Shown: in pieces, positions 7,887 through 17,441 of the stretch
Numbering within the stretch: position 1 is the first letter of the stretch
Layout of the letters: the number at the start of each line of letters is the position of its first letter
Assembly (NCBI GenBank): GCA_900540385.1
Contig: UQFY01000009.1
Coordinates: 8,466 to 72,465, forward strand
From: an uncultured Mollicutes bacterium
GTDB taxonomy: Bacteria; Bacillota_I; Bacilli_A; RFN20; CAG-826
Length of the DNA: 64,000 bases
Direction of reading: 5' to 3'
The notes under the pieces: model-generated
The model's database searches: none
Told to the model about the DNA's origin: nothing
The model's input: the letters and a program-made list of their open reading frames with translations, nothing else
Made by a program: the position numbers and the translations under genes

Positions 7887-10800
7887 ATGTCCAAAAAGAA
7901 AAGAATGAAGAATTCCAAATTCATTGCAATTTGGGCTCCATTTTTAGTCTTAGCTGGTGCAGCCGTCATCGCCATTGAAGCGGCTTTGCCTAGTTTTGCT
8001 ACAATCCTAGACACCTATGCTGGTAACGTCTGGGCGCCATTAGGAAAAGGCGAAATTATTAAAACCCCAGCAAAAGGTTCCGAATCATGGAATTCGAACT
8101 ACTACACTCAATCCTTTAAAAAGGGTGCAAACAAAAACGAAGGCAGCCAAGAGGCCAATAAGAACGCCGAAAGCCTCGTCGAAGAAATTTCTAACGAGGG
8201 CATGGTCCTTCTTAAGAACAAAGAAAATGCCTTACCAATTTCTAAGACCACAAAAATTGCTCTCTTAGGAAGAGGCTCTGTTGATCCAGTCTATGGCGGT
8301 TCTGGTTCAGGAAACGTTGACACCACAAGATGTGCAACCCCAAGATCTGGTTTAGAGAAAGCGGGCTTTACCGTTGACGAAGAGGTCTATAACTTCTTCA
8401 ATGCTCAAAAAAATAAATATGCTAGACAAAATATCTCCATGGATAATTACGACAAGTCCACTTTCTTCATTGGAGAAATTAAACCTAGCACCTATACATT
8501 TACAACCGATAGAAACGAAGCTGCCGTTGTTTTCATTTCCCGTTGTGGAGGGGAAGGCCTTGATTTGTCTAGAGAGATGAAAAAAGACGCAGGAACAGCT
8601 GCATCCAAAGCCATTCTTAACGGAAGTGACGAAAAGGCTGCAAACGCTAAGAGCGAACTCGCCAATTACAGCAACGATCAACACGAATTAGAGCTTTCTC
8701 AAGAAGAGAAAGACATGATTGCCTTTGCAAAGAACAACTATTCCAAGGTTGTCGTTGTCTTAAATAACTCCACCACAATGGAAGTTGGCGATCTTCAAAA
8801 CGACAATCAAATCGATGGAATCATCTGGGCTGGTTCTCCTGGCTCAACCGGATTCAACGCATTAGGAAAAATTCTCTCGGGTGAGGTGAACCCATCTGGT
8901 AGAACCCCTGATTTATATTCCAGAGATTTCAGAGCTGATCCAACCTTCCAAAACTTTGCTACAAACGGTGTTAACCAATACGAAGGCATCGATGGAAATA
9001 TCCTCGGCGGCAATGGTGGCAGCAAAGACGCTCACTTCGTTCAATATGAAGAGGGCATCTATGTCGGATACCGTTATTACGAAACACGTTTCAAAGATAA
9101 CGAAACCGAATATAACAACGCTGTCGTTTATCCATTCGGCTATGGCTTAAGCTATACGACCTTCGAAAAGAAACTTGTTGAAGCAAAAGACACTAGCTCA
9201 GAAGTAAAACTTACAGTAGAAGTCACAAACACTGGTACAAAAGCGGGTAAAGAAGTCGTTCAAGCCTACTATAGTGCACCATATACTGTTGGTGGAATCG
9301 AAAAATCCGCGACAGTTCTTGGTGAATTCGGAAAGACAAAACTCCTTCAACCAGGTGAAAAAGATACCATCACTTTAACAATTAAAAAAGAAGACATGGC
9401 TTCTTATGACTATAACGATAAGAACAAAGATGGCTTTATTGGATATGAGCTTGAAAAAGGCGAATATTCCGTTTCCATTAAGAACAACAGCCATGAAATT
9501 GCTAAGGATTCCACTGGTAAAGATTTGACATACACCTTCAAAGTGAATGATACAAAAACATACCGTAAGAGAGACTCTGATAAAACAGACGTCAAAAACC
9601 AATTCGATGATGTTTCCGCTATCTTCAAAGATGTGAAGACCGATGGATATGGTTACTTGATGTCTAGAAGCGATTTCTCTTCCACCTTCCCAACCCTCCC
9701 AACCGAGAAAGATGCAAAAGCCAAAGATATCAAGATTGGCGATAAGAGCGTTGCTGACCTCTTAAAACCATATGAAAACGTCAATAACCCAGACGATGTC
9801 ATGCCAGTTATGGGCGAAGACAACGGTCTCAAATTAATTGACCTCAGAGGTCTTGATTATGATGATGAAGCATACACAAAGCTTCTTAACCAATTAACTG
9901 AGGATGATTATAAGAACTCCAAAGATAACTTGATCAATGGTGCTTATAACACTCCAAAGATGGATAACGTCGACAAACCAGCCACCGAAGATCACGATGG
10001 TCCTCAAGGCTTCTCTTCCTTAATGGGTAAATACAACTACGCTACTGCCTATATGTCTGAACCTATCTTAGCCGCAACCTTCAACAAAGAACTTGCTAAA
10101 AAGATGGGTGTGGCAATCGGTGAAGAAGCTCTTGCAATGAATCCTACCTTCTCTGGATGGTATGGCCCTGCTATGAATACTCATCGTTCACCATTTGCTG
10201 GCAGAAACTTCGAATACTATTCCGAAGATGGATTACTTGCCGGTAAAATTGCCGCTGAAGTTGTTTCTGGTGCAGCTAGCAAAGGTTTATATGCCTATAT
10301 CAAACACTTCGCTCTCAATGACCAAGAAACATGGAGAACCACTGCTCTTTGCACTTGGGCTGATGAGCAAACAATCCGTGAAATCTATCTCAAGCCATTC
10401 GAAATCTGCGTTAAAGAAGCCAAATACGAAATTGACTATATCGCGGATGAAAATGGCAATCACGCCACAAAAGAAATGAACGCCACTACCGCGGTCATGT
10501 CTTCCTTCAACCGTATCGGTACAACTTGGGCTGGTGGCAATAAGAACCTTATGACCAATGTTCTTAGAGAAGAATGGGGATTCAGAGGCTTTGCTCTTTC
10601 TGACTTCAACTTATACGAATACATGTCCGCTGATCAAGGCATGAGAGCCGGAACGGATATGCAACTCACCTGGTCGATGATGAAAGGCGCATTTGCCGAT
10701 ACAGATTCTGCAACCGCAAGACAAGCAATTAGAACCGCTTATCATAACGTTTTCTATACGGTCGCAAACTCCAATGCTATGCAAGGCGTTGCCCCAGGAA

Positions 10801-10958
10801 CCATCATCACATACAAGACATCTGGCTGGAGAACCTTATTCTACGTTGTCGATGGAGTTCTCCTTTCCTTCGTTCTCTTAGGAACAAGCTGGGTCTTAGT
10901 AAGAACGCTTCTCCTTTCTAAAAAACATAAGGAAGAAGAAACAACAGCCAACAACTAA
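7887..10958 (+). CDS. Permuted GH3 beta-glycosidase with membrane anchors at both ends
   Basis: Exo-acting beta-glycosidase of family GH3, 1023 residues, in reversed domain order. A basic N-terminus and helix (about 14-36) are followed by the GH3 alpha/beta sandwich (SNEGMVLLKN, about 95-330), a fibronectin-III-like domain (VYPFGYGLSYTTFEKK ... VTNTGTKAGKEVVQAYYS, about 415-545), then the TIM-barrel catalytic domain with Lys806-His807 (IKHFALNDQE) and nucleophile Asp906 (GFALSDFN). A second helix (about 978-1002) ends in a basic tail. Positive residues outside both helices place the enzyme outside the cell, held as a loop. Reversed GH3 enzymes are known from rumen bacteria. Substrate not readable. 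Strong AAGGAGG ribosome site. It has a paralogue at 19033-22179. Confidence 0.93.
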   Translation: MSKKKRMKNSKFIAIWAPFLVLAGAAVIAIEAALPSFATILDTYAGNVWAPLGKGEIIKTPAKGSESWNSNYYTQSFKKGANKNEGSQEANKNAESLVEEISNEGMVLLKNKENALPISKTTKIALLGRGSVDPVYGGSGSGNVDTTRCATPRSGLEKAGFTVDEEVYNFFNAQKNKYARQNISMDNYDKSTFFIGEIKPSTYTFTTDRNEAAVVFISRCGGEGLDLSREMKKDAGTAASKAILNGSDEKAANAKSELANYSNDQHELELSQEEKDMIAFAKNNYSKVVVVLNNSTTMEVGDLQNDNQIDGIIWAGSPGSTGFNALGKILSGEVNPSGRTPDLYSRDFRADPTFQNFATNGVNQYEGIDGNILGGNGGSKDAHFVQYEEGIYVGYRYYETRFKDNETEYNNAVVYPFGYGLSYTTFEKKLVEAKDTSSEVKLTVEVTNTGTKAGKEVVQAYYSAPYTVGGIEKSATVLGEFGKTKLLQPGEKDTITLTIKKEDMASYDYNDKNKDGFIGYELEKGEYSVSIKNNSHEIAKDSTGKDLTYTFKVNDTKTYRKRDSDKTDVKNQFDDVSAIFKDVKTDGYGYLMSRSDFSSTFPTLPTEKDAKAKDIKIGDKSVADLLKPYENVNNPDDVMPVMGEDNGLKLIDLRGLDYDDEAYTKLLNQLTEDDYKNSKDNLINGAYNTPKMDNVDKPATEDHDGPQGFSSLMGKYNYATAYMSEPILAATFNKELAKKMGVAIGEEALAMNPTFSGWYGPAMNTHRSPFAGRNFEYYSEDGLLAGKIAAEVVSGAASKGLYAYIKHFALNDQETWRTTALCTWADEQTIREIYLKPFEICVKEAKYEIDYIADENGNHATKEMNATTAVMSSFNRIGTTWAGGNKNLMTNVLREEWGFRGFALSDFNLYEYMSADQGMRAGTDMQLTWSMMKGAFADTDSATARQAIRTAYHNVFYTVANSNAMQGVAPGTIITYKTSGWRTLFYVVDGVLLSFVLLGTSWVLVRTLLLSKKHKEEETTANN

Positions 10959-10975
10959 TTAAGGCCACCTTCCTT

Positions 10976-11007
10976 AAAGACCATCTAGGAAACTAGGTGG
11001 TCTTTTC
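10976..11007 (+). terminator. Terminator of the GH3 gene
   Basis: AAGACCATCTAG and CTAGGTGGTCTT pair around a GAAA tetraloop and are followed by TTTT, 18 bp after the GH3 stop codon. Confidence 0.9.
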
Positions 11008-11204
11008 TTACAAAAATAACAATATTAAAACGAATTCGTAACGTACATTAGTCCATTCATCTATTCTTTTTATCGATCTAGCGCTCGCGCTTTCTATAAA
11101 CACGATTGTATCGTTTTCTTTAAGGTTATTGCTGCACTCTTCATTGAACCTAATACAAAAAATGTTATATTTATATCATAATCGGCGAAATAGGAGAGCA
11201 TCGT

Positions 11205-11396
11205 ATGACTTACTCTGAAGCAATCAAGAAATTGCGTAATAAATTGATACTTACACAAACCGAACTCGGTCAACTATTAGGGGTTTCTTTTGCCACGGTC
11301 AATCGTTGGGAAGCAGGGAAGTTTAAACCAACAACGAAATTGAAGAGAAAACTCGCTCCTTATTTTGAGAGATACGGAATAGAGGTCGATGAATGA
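11205..11396 (+). CDS. Small XRE-type helix-turn-helix protein
   Basis: A 63-residue protein that is almost only a DNA-binding domain: LTQTELGQLLGVSFATVNRWEAGKFKPTTKLKRKL is a standard Cro/C1-type helix-turn-helix. It resembles the controller (C) proteins and small regulators that precede restriction-modification genes. The stop overlaps the ATG of the next gene (ATGATG/TGA), so translation is coupled. It is the first gene of the five-gene defence-type operon and is the likely autoregulator. Ribosome site AGGAGAG lies 7 nt before the start. Confidence 0.85.
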   Translation: MTYSEAIKKLRNKLILTQTELGQLLGVSFATVNRWEAGKFKPTTKLKRKLAPYFERYGIEVDE

Positions 11397-12385
11397 TGCC
11401 AGAAAATGAAATAAATATTAAAAGCCTATATTCTTTGTATCCTAATCTTCTTGATATTCTTTTGCGCGATAACACAACGAAAAAGAATATCATTTGGGCC
11501 ACCGATCATTATAAAAACAAAGGCATTGGATATTCGATTACGAATGAGATTAAACCTTGCCATTTGAATGGGAAAGTTAGAGCGATTAGGCCAAGAATCG
11601 AGAAGAGCAAGGCTGAGCAGACGAAAAGAAGCAAGGACAATGCTGAAGTCTTCACTCCGTCATGGATCGTTAATAAGCAAAATAATTTGGCGGATAACGC
11701 TTGGTTCGGAAAAGAGAATGAGTTCAATCTGGAAAATCCGGACAATTCATGGAATCCGACAGAGAGGGTTCTTTTCGATGAGGACAAGACATGGACTGAT
11801 TATGTCAGCGACATCCGCTTAGAAGTATGTTGCGGCGAGGCGCCCTATCTTGTATCAAGATACGACACTGTTTCCGGCGAAGAAATCAAAAACAAAAATA
11901 GAATAGGCATCCTCGATAGGAAATTTAGAGTAATCAATGAGAATGCGACAACCGACGAAGCGTGGCTTGATTATGCCATAAAAGCGATTAAGTCCGTTTA
12001 TGGCTATGAATTTCAAGGGGATAACCTTTTGATTGCGCGTGAGAACATCTTATTGGATTTCGTCGATTATTATTTTGAAAGATTCGGTAAATTACCAGGA
12101 GAAGATCTGCTAATCGAAGTTGCAACAATTATTAGCTGGAACCTTTGGCAAATGGACGGTCTTAAATATGTTGTCCCGTTTTCTTGCCATAACGAAGTTG
12201 AGAAGGTCGTTCAACTAAGTTTGTTCGATGAGCCTAAAGAACCTAAGTTAGATATCTGTCCTGGATGCAAAGCAAACGATCCCAAAAAGCATAACGGTAA
12301 GAGATGCTACATCATGGATTGGGAGAAAAATAAGAAAATCAAGTTTGTGTCATTGATGTGGAGGAATAACGAATATGTTGGGTGA
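11393..12385 (+). CDS. Methyltransferase-like restriction-modification subunit M
   Basis: A 330-residue protein of the restriction endonuclease subunit M type. It has the AEVFTP motif (84-89) seen at the start of adenine methylases, and a motif-I-like LEVCCGEAPYL (143-153) expected to bind S-adenosylmethionine, followed by RIGILDRKFRV and YGYEFQGDNLLIARENIL. There is no NPPY catalytic motif, so it cannot be a complete amino-methylase alone. The C-terminus has a metal-binding look (CPGCKAND...HNGKRCYIMDW). The complementary NPPY motif is in the next gene, which overlaps by 11 bp, so the two products may form one enzyme. This division of labour is inferred. Confidence 0.75.
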   Translation: MMPENEINIKSLYSLYPNLLDILLRDNTTKKNIIWATDHYKNKGIGYSITNEIKPCHLNGKVRAIRPRIEKSKAEQTKRSKDNAEVFTPSWIVNKQNNLADNAWFGKENEFNLENPDNSWNPTERVLFDEDKTWTDYVSDIRLEVCCGEAPYLVSRYDTVSGEEIKNKNRIGILDRKFRVINENATTDEAWLDYAIKAIKSVYGYEFQGDNLLIARENILLDFVDYYFERFGKLPGEDLLIEVATIISWNLWQMDGLKYVVPFSCHNEVEKVVQLSLFDEPKEPKLDICPGCKANDPKKHNGKRCYIMDWEKNKKIKFVSLMWRNNEYVG

Positions 12386-14144
12386 GAACGAAAAGAACGA
12401 CGCTTTAGCAGCAGATAACAGGCACAAGACCGCCGTCGAGTCCGCAAATGACTACATCGAGAATTTTGATATCCTCGAAACCATCACCAATGTCGGAAAC
12501 GATGAAGTCTTCACGCCAAGAAAGACATGCAACATGATTCTGGATTCCCTTTCTGAAGAAGTATGGCACAATCCCGATTACAAATGGCTAAATCCAGCCA
12601 CAAAAAATGGGATCTTTGAAAGAGAAATTGCAATAAGACTGGATGATGGACTTAAAGAAATCATGCCCGATATCGAGAAAAGAAGAAAGCACATCCTCCA
12701 GAACATGATCTATTCGATCGGCCAGACGAGGTTTACCGCCAATGTTGCCAGAAGGACCGTTTATTATTGCTCTCAGGCGAACAGGAAATGCGACGGGGTC
12801 AAGGCGGATGATGGTCACTACGTTAATGGTTATGCAATCGGAAACGGAACGTGGTTCGACGATGAAGAGGGCAACATCAAAACGCCTAACATCAATCATA
12901 CGTTTGTGAACGAAAACGGAAGGCTGATGCCTGGCGCCTGCTCCGATGAAGAAAAGAAAAAATACAGGTGCAAGTATTGCGGAATCAACGGAGCATCGAC
13001 TTACAACGATGCTAATCAGCGCGAGACATATGCCTACGAATTCATCCATTTCAGTGGTGATGAGTTGTTAAAACATTTGCAGGATAGATTCTTTGGAGGT
13101 AACAGGAAAATGAAATTTGATATCATAATCGGAAATCCACCATACCAATTGAGCGATGGAGGGGCACAGGCAAGTGCAAGACCTATTTATCAGTTGTTCG
13201 TTCAGCAGGCTATTTCTTTAAAGCCTAAATATATAAGCATGATTATGCCCTCTAGATGGATGATAGGAGGAAAGGGGCTCGATGAGTTTAGAGCAGCATT
13301 CATAAATGATACGCACGTCAAAGCTCTTAATGACTTTGTTGACTCAAAAGTGTGTTTTCCAAATAACGATATCAAAGGGGGTGTTTGTTTCTTCCTATGG
13401 GATAAAGATTACAATGACAAATGCTCGGTCATAACTCATACCTTGAATGGCGATAGAAAAAGCAATAGATTTTTGAAAGAAAATGGATGTGATATTTATA
13501 TTCGCGATGAAATTTTAATTTCGATAATGAATAAGGCAAAATCGTTGCGCGAACATACGTTCGACAGCATGGTTTCTGCTTCTAAACCATATGGTTTTCG
13601 TGCAGAAACCATGCTGTCGCCGAAGAAGTTCGGTCTACCGGATTTTTCCGACAAAAAAATATCAGGCGGTTACGAAATTTTTGGATTAGGCGAGAAAATG
13701 AAAAGGACCTGGAGATATTTGCCTAAGAATTATCCTATGCCAAAGAAAAGTCCTTGCCTTAACAAATACAAGGTTTTTATGGCAGAAGCTTATGGCTGTG
13801 GTGCACTTGGGGAAGTTCCCAGTATGCCAGTTCTAGCTAAGCCGGGGCAACTTTGTACTGAAACGTTTTTGGAAATTGGCCCTTTTGAATCAGAAATTGA
13901 AGCTGCTAACCTCATTCAATATATTAAGACAAAATTCTTCAGAACCTTGGTCGGAATTCAAAAGCAAACTCAGCACACGACGCAAAAAGTGTATCGTTTT
14001 GTTCCTATGCAAAATTTTACAGAGAACTCTGATATTAAATGGGGTGAAAGTATCGATTCAATTGATAAACAATTATTCAAAAAATACGGCCTTTCAAAAG
14101 AAGAAACTGAATTCATCGAAAAGAACGTACAGGAGATGAAGTAA
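12375..14144 (+). CDS. Eco57I-like adenine-specific DNA methylase
   Basis: A 589-residue protein of the Eco57I restriction-modification methylase group. DEVFTPRKTCNMIL (48-61) and WLNPATKNGIFEREIAIRL (a divergent motif I) are followed by a Cys-rich segment (YRCKYCG), the catalytic IIGNPPYQ (Asn254-Tyr257) and a C-terminal half that should recognise the target sequence. The gene starts with a GGAGG site inside the previous gene. Three oddities: motif I lacks the usual FxGxG; the sequence turns more AT-rich near 13080, where an internal GGAGG and in-frame ATG (13110) could start a shorter product; and residues 396-415 are encoded by a 58-nt palindrome at 13562-13619. Confident as a methylase; target unknown. 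Confidence 0.85.
   Translation: MLGENEKNDALAADNRHKTAVESANDYIENFDILETITNVGNDEVFTPRKTCNMILDSLSEEVWHNPDYKWLNPATKNGIFEREIAIRLDDGLKEIMPDIEKRRKHILQNMIYSIGQTRFTANVARRTVYYCSQANRKCDGVKADDGHYVNGYAIGNGTWFDDEEGNIKTPNINHTFVNENGRLMPGACSDEEKKKYRCKYCGINGASTYNDANQRETYAYEFIHFSGDELLKHLQDRFFGGNRKMKFDIIIGNPPYQLSDGGAQASARPIYQLFVQQAISLKPKYISMIMPSRWMIGGKGLDEFRAAFINDTHVKALNDFVDSKVCFPNNDIKGGVCFFLWDKDYNDKCSVITHTLNGDRKSNRFLKENGCDIYIRDEILISIMNKAKSLREHTFDSMVSASKPYGFRAETMLSPKKFGLPDFSDKKISGGYEIFGLGEKMKRTWRYLPKNYPMPKKSPCLNKYKVFMAEAYGCGALGEVPSMPVLAKPGQLCTETFLEIGPFESEIEAANLIQYIKTKFFRTLVGIQKQTQHTTQKVYRFVPMQNFTENSDIKWGESIDSIDKQLFKKYGLSKEETEFIEKNVQEMK
13562..13619. repeat. 58-nt nested palindrome inside the methylase gene
   Basis: Left arm CGACAGCATGGTTTCTGC (13562-13579) is the exact reverse complement of the right arm (13602-13619). 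Between them, sharing the same centre (13590/13591), is the 14-bp palindrome AAACCATATGGTTT (13584-13597), leaving only 4 unpaired bases on each side. It lies at the boundary between the catalytic and target-recognition halves of the methylase. Confidence 0.95.
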
Positions 14145-14145
14145 C

Positions 14146-17100
14146 ATGAAAGAAATCTTAGTTACTAAATCACCTGATATCAATCAAACGGACACGATTC
14201 TGTACCAAGGAAACAAAACCATTTTCGGCTTAGACGATAAGAACAACACAGATGGACCGTTGATTCTCATTTATATGTATTTGCTTCCTAAATTCCAGAC
14301 ACATGGAATTAAGGTCGGTATGACCAAATGCAGAATCGGCGAGGCTTTTTGGCATGCAATTAGATCCAGAATACATGATCAGCAGCATGAACTAGCTTTG
14401 ACAGACGAGCAATATCAAAAATACGGATTGGAAAGAGAAGTCGTCTATTGGGGCGTTTGCCTAGACGCGAAGAATGACTCCTTCAAGGATTATTCTGTTC
14501 ACGACGAAATCAGGAAAAAGAACGCTGGAATCGTCGAGAAAGATCAGGAATGGTTCACGAATGTGCCAACCGATGAACTCATCGATATTTTCAATTCCTT
14601 GAGGCATACGGACGAAAATAAAGAAATCTACACTCCGAGAAAAGAGCAGCAGGAATGTATCGACGCCATGAGCGATTATTTTGCCCAAAACCCTAGAGGA
14701 AGATTTCTTCTTAATTGCAAAATGCGATTTGGGAAATCGTTCACCACTTACAAATACTGCGAAGATCAAAATTTGGAAAGAATTTTGATCCTCACTTTCG
14801 TACCGGCCGTCGAATCATCTTGGCGCGAAGATCTCAGACACATAAAGAAAAACTACAGGTATTTCACTGATGATAATCTCAGAAGAAGCGACTTCATGCT
14901 ATCTTTCGTCCAGGATCCTTACGTTCTGTTCCTGTCGCTCCAGAACTACCTCGGCAAAGAGAAAAATGCCGAAGTCAAAACCAAGATTCAGCAACTGCAG
15001 AACATCGACTGGGATCTGGTCATCCTCGACGAATATCATTTCGGCGCATGGAACCAAAGGACACAAGGCACTCTTAAGGTCGCAGAAGAGAAAAGCGAGG
15101 ATCTCGACAGCGATTATCAGGACCAGTTAAAAAAGACTGGCGATGTCATCCAGAAATTCAACATCAAGACAAGACAAACCATCTGCTTATCCGGAACGCC
15201 ATTCAAAGCTTTAGCCAGAGGCGAATTCACGGACAAATCCTCTTTCACGTACTCCTACTTCGATGAGCAGAGGAACAAATATCCGGATTCTAATAAAGAA
15301 CCACCTAGTTTTGAACGTGTAGATCCTCTTTATGCTCAATTCCCAGACATGAAAATATTTGGTTATAACATGTCCAGACTTTTCGGCAATCTCACGGCAT
15401 CGGTTTTCTCAGAGGATAAATTGCTCACCAAGAATTATTTTTCTTTGAATAAATTCTTCGAGACGAGGCAAGAGAACAATCCGAATGAGCCATGCACGTT
15501 CATTTACGAGGACGAAATCAAGAAATGGCTTGAAATAATAAAGGGCCGTTCCACTTTCGGCGACAAATTCCCCTATTCCAATCCTCAGATGCTCGGAAAT
15601 AACGTCCATACCCTTTGGCTTATGCCGACGGTTAAATCATGCAAGGCGATGGAAAAGCTTTTGAAAGCAGATGACTTCTTCTCCAGATACCAAATAATCA
15701 ACCTTTCCCAAGACGGCGTAGGAGCCGGCAACGACGCTTACGATTATCTTATGAACAGCATAACCGAATCCGAGAACACCAACAAGCTCGGATCTATTGC
15801 GATAACCGTCAACAAACTCACCATCGGGGTAACCGTCAAGAAATGGTCCAGTGTGTTTGTACTGAAGGACTTGGCGAGCCCTGAGCAGTATTTCCAAGCG
15901 ATTTTTAGAATACAGACACCATATGTTGTGAATGGCGAAATAAGGAAAAAGGATGGGTACGTCTATGATTTCAACATCGACAGAGCAAGCGCCTTGCTTT
16001 TGAAATACGCCGAGCAATCCGAGAATGAGCAGACAACCAAGCTTCAAATCGCCAAATTAATCGTCAAATACATACCTATTTTCGTAAACGGCGACATGTC
16101 TAGCCCAATATCAGAACAAGTGTTCTACGAGTTGGCCCAATACGGCGATTCCAGCGGGATCCCGCTTTCCAGGAAAATCGTGGACACCACCAGAACCACC
16201 AGGATGCTCGATGAAGAGACGATGGCGGAGATGCTTAACGACAAAGAGGTCAGCGACATCATCAAGAGGGTTTTCGCCCATGCTAAATTCGGGAAGACAA
16301 AGACGAGAACTGTTCCCGCGAAACCGGAGGACGGGTTCGATACGAAGATAGCTCAAGAAGGCAGAAACAAAGGATATGAATTGGGGCAGCAAGACTTCAA
16401 AAAGTATGTGGACTATGATGACAATCAGGTCCAAAGCGAATTCGAAAAAGCCCTTTTCGATTACATCAAGGAATATTGCCCAAGCGATTATGTGGATGCC
16501 AAGGCGACCTGGTATGCGAACGGATTCAAGAAGGGCTATGAGTCAGGAGTCAACGCCCCCATCAAGAAAGAGCAATGCGGCCATGACGACGGCGTTAAAT
16601 TCGTCGATGAGGTAAAGAAGAAATTCGGTGAAGGTATCAAATATACCAGCAACACCAGAGTCATGATCGACAATTTCGTGAAGGGCTATTTGAACGACCC
16701 CAAGAATGTACCTGTCAAATATAGAGGGATGCTATATAGGAGATGGTATTGCGATTCGTTCAGAAGAGCCGTGAAAACCAACCTAACCCCTGTTGTTGAT
16801 CCCAAGAACGGCGAGACAATTGAAGATGCGGATAACGTATTGAAGCATTTGCTCGCTAGGTTGTTTGAGTTCCTCTACATCAGCGTATATCGTGAGACCA
16901 CGTTCATGGAGATATTCAAGAACGCGGACCCAAATGTGTTTTTGGAAGCCGTAGGCATTACGAAAAAGGATTTCGAAATACTCAATAAATACAAAATTTT
17001 CCAAGAAGATGTTTTGAACAATTACATCCACGATTTCTTCGTGAACGAATCTTTGGGAAGCAAACTAAATCTAAAGGACGAGGAAATCCGGAAGCAATAT

Positions 17101-17439
17101 AGGAACAGTTTTGACTGGTTTGGATTTGGGCTCGAAAGCAACGACGACATGCAAAAAGACACATTAGAAAGCAAAGACGTTAGTTCTAAAGAAACAATAA
17201 TCGGCGATGAGCCAAACGAGATTGAGATTGAAGGAAAGTCTCAAGAACATGAAGGTAATGGCCAATCAGAACTTACCTTGTTCGACAAAATCAAAGACCT
17301 ACTTTCTTCTAAACAAATGAAATCTTCGAAGATCGCTTCGGAATTTGGCGTTTCTAAAAAAGAAATTAACAAAATTTTGTACTCCAACACCGATATTTTT
17401 GTTAAAGATATTTTCTTCAACTGGAAACTGAGGAAATAG
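14146..17439 (+). CDS. GIY-YIG nuclease - SF2 helicase restriction protein
   Basis: A 1097-residue protein likely to be the restriction/translocation part of the operon. Residues about 42-160 resemble a GIY-YIG/T5orf172 nuclease (IYMYLLPKF, IKVGMT, Arg-rich helix, QEWF end). A superfamily-2 motor follows: Walker A variant RFGKSFT (Lys197), DEYH box (295-298), SGTPF (349-353), then the second lobe with motif VI QAIFRIQ (584-590). The region 740-830 has two similar segments (NKGYELGQQDF and KKGYESGVNAP). A winged-helix-like segment (SSKIASEFGVSKKEINKIL) closes the chain. It starts one base after the methylase stop with a GGAGATG site. Cleavage activity is inferred from the nuclease-like fold. 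Confidence 0.8.
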   Translation: MKEILVTKSPDINQTDTILYQGNKTIFGLDDKNNTDGPLILIYMYLLPKFQTHGIKVGMTKCRIGEAFWHAIRSRIHDQQHELALTDEQYQKYGLEREVVYWGVCLDAKNDSFKDYSVHDEIRKKNAGIVEKDQEWFTNVPTDELIDIFNSLRHTDENKEIYTPRKEQQECIDAMSDYFAQNPRGRFLLNCKMRFGKSFTTYKYCEDQNLERILILTFVPAVESSWREDLRHIKKNYRYFTDDNLRRSDFMLSFVQDPYVLFLSLQNYLGKEKNAEVKTKIQQLQNIDWDLVILDEYHFGAWNQRTQGTLKVAEEKSEDLDSDYQDQLKKTGDVIQKFNIKTRQTICLSGTPFKALARGEFTDKSSFTYSYFDEQRNKYPDSNKEPPSFERVDPLYAQFPDMKIFGYNMSRLFGNLTASVFSEDKLLTKNYFSLNKFFETRQENNPNEPCTFIYEDEIKKWLEIIKGRSTFGDKFPYSNPQMLGNNVHTLWLMPTVKSCKAMEKLLKADDFFSRYQIINLSQDGVGAGNDAYDYLMNSITESENTNKLGSIAITVNKLTIGVTVKKWSSVFVLKDLASPEQYFQAIFRIQTPYVVNGEIRKKDGYVYDFNIDRASALLLKYAEQSENEQTTKLQIAKLIVKYIPIFVNGDMSSPISEQVFYELAQYGDSSGIPLSRKIVDTTRTTRMLDEETMAEMLNDKEVSDIIKRVFAHAKFGKTKTRTVPAKPEDGFDTKIAQEGRNKGYELGQQDFKKYVDYDDNQVQSEFEKALFDYIKEYCPSDYVDAKATWYANGFKKGYESGVNAPIKKEQCGHDDGVKFVDEVKKKFGEGIKYTSNTRVMIDNFVKGYLNDPKNVPVKYRGMLYRRWYCDSFRRAVKTNLTPVVDPKNGETIEDADNVLKHLLARLFEFLYISVYRETTFMEIFKNADPNVFLEAVGITKKDFEILNKYKIFQEDVLNNYIHDFFVNESLGSKLNLKDEEIRKQYRNSFDWFGFGLESNDDMQKDTLESKDVSSKETIIGDEPNEIEIEGKSQEHEGNGQSELTLFDKIKDLLSSKQMKSSKIASEFGVSKKEINKILYSNTDIFVKDIFFNWKLRK

Positions 17440-17441
17440 AT

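Noticed and set aside
12588..13049. 153-codon frame antisense to the methylase
   Set aside because: Shadow of a gene with clear motifs on the plus strand; no ribosome site and no domain.
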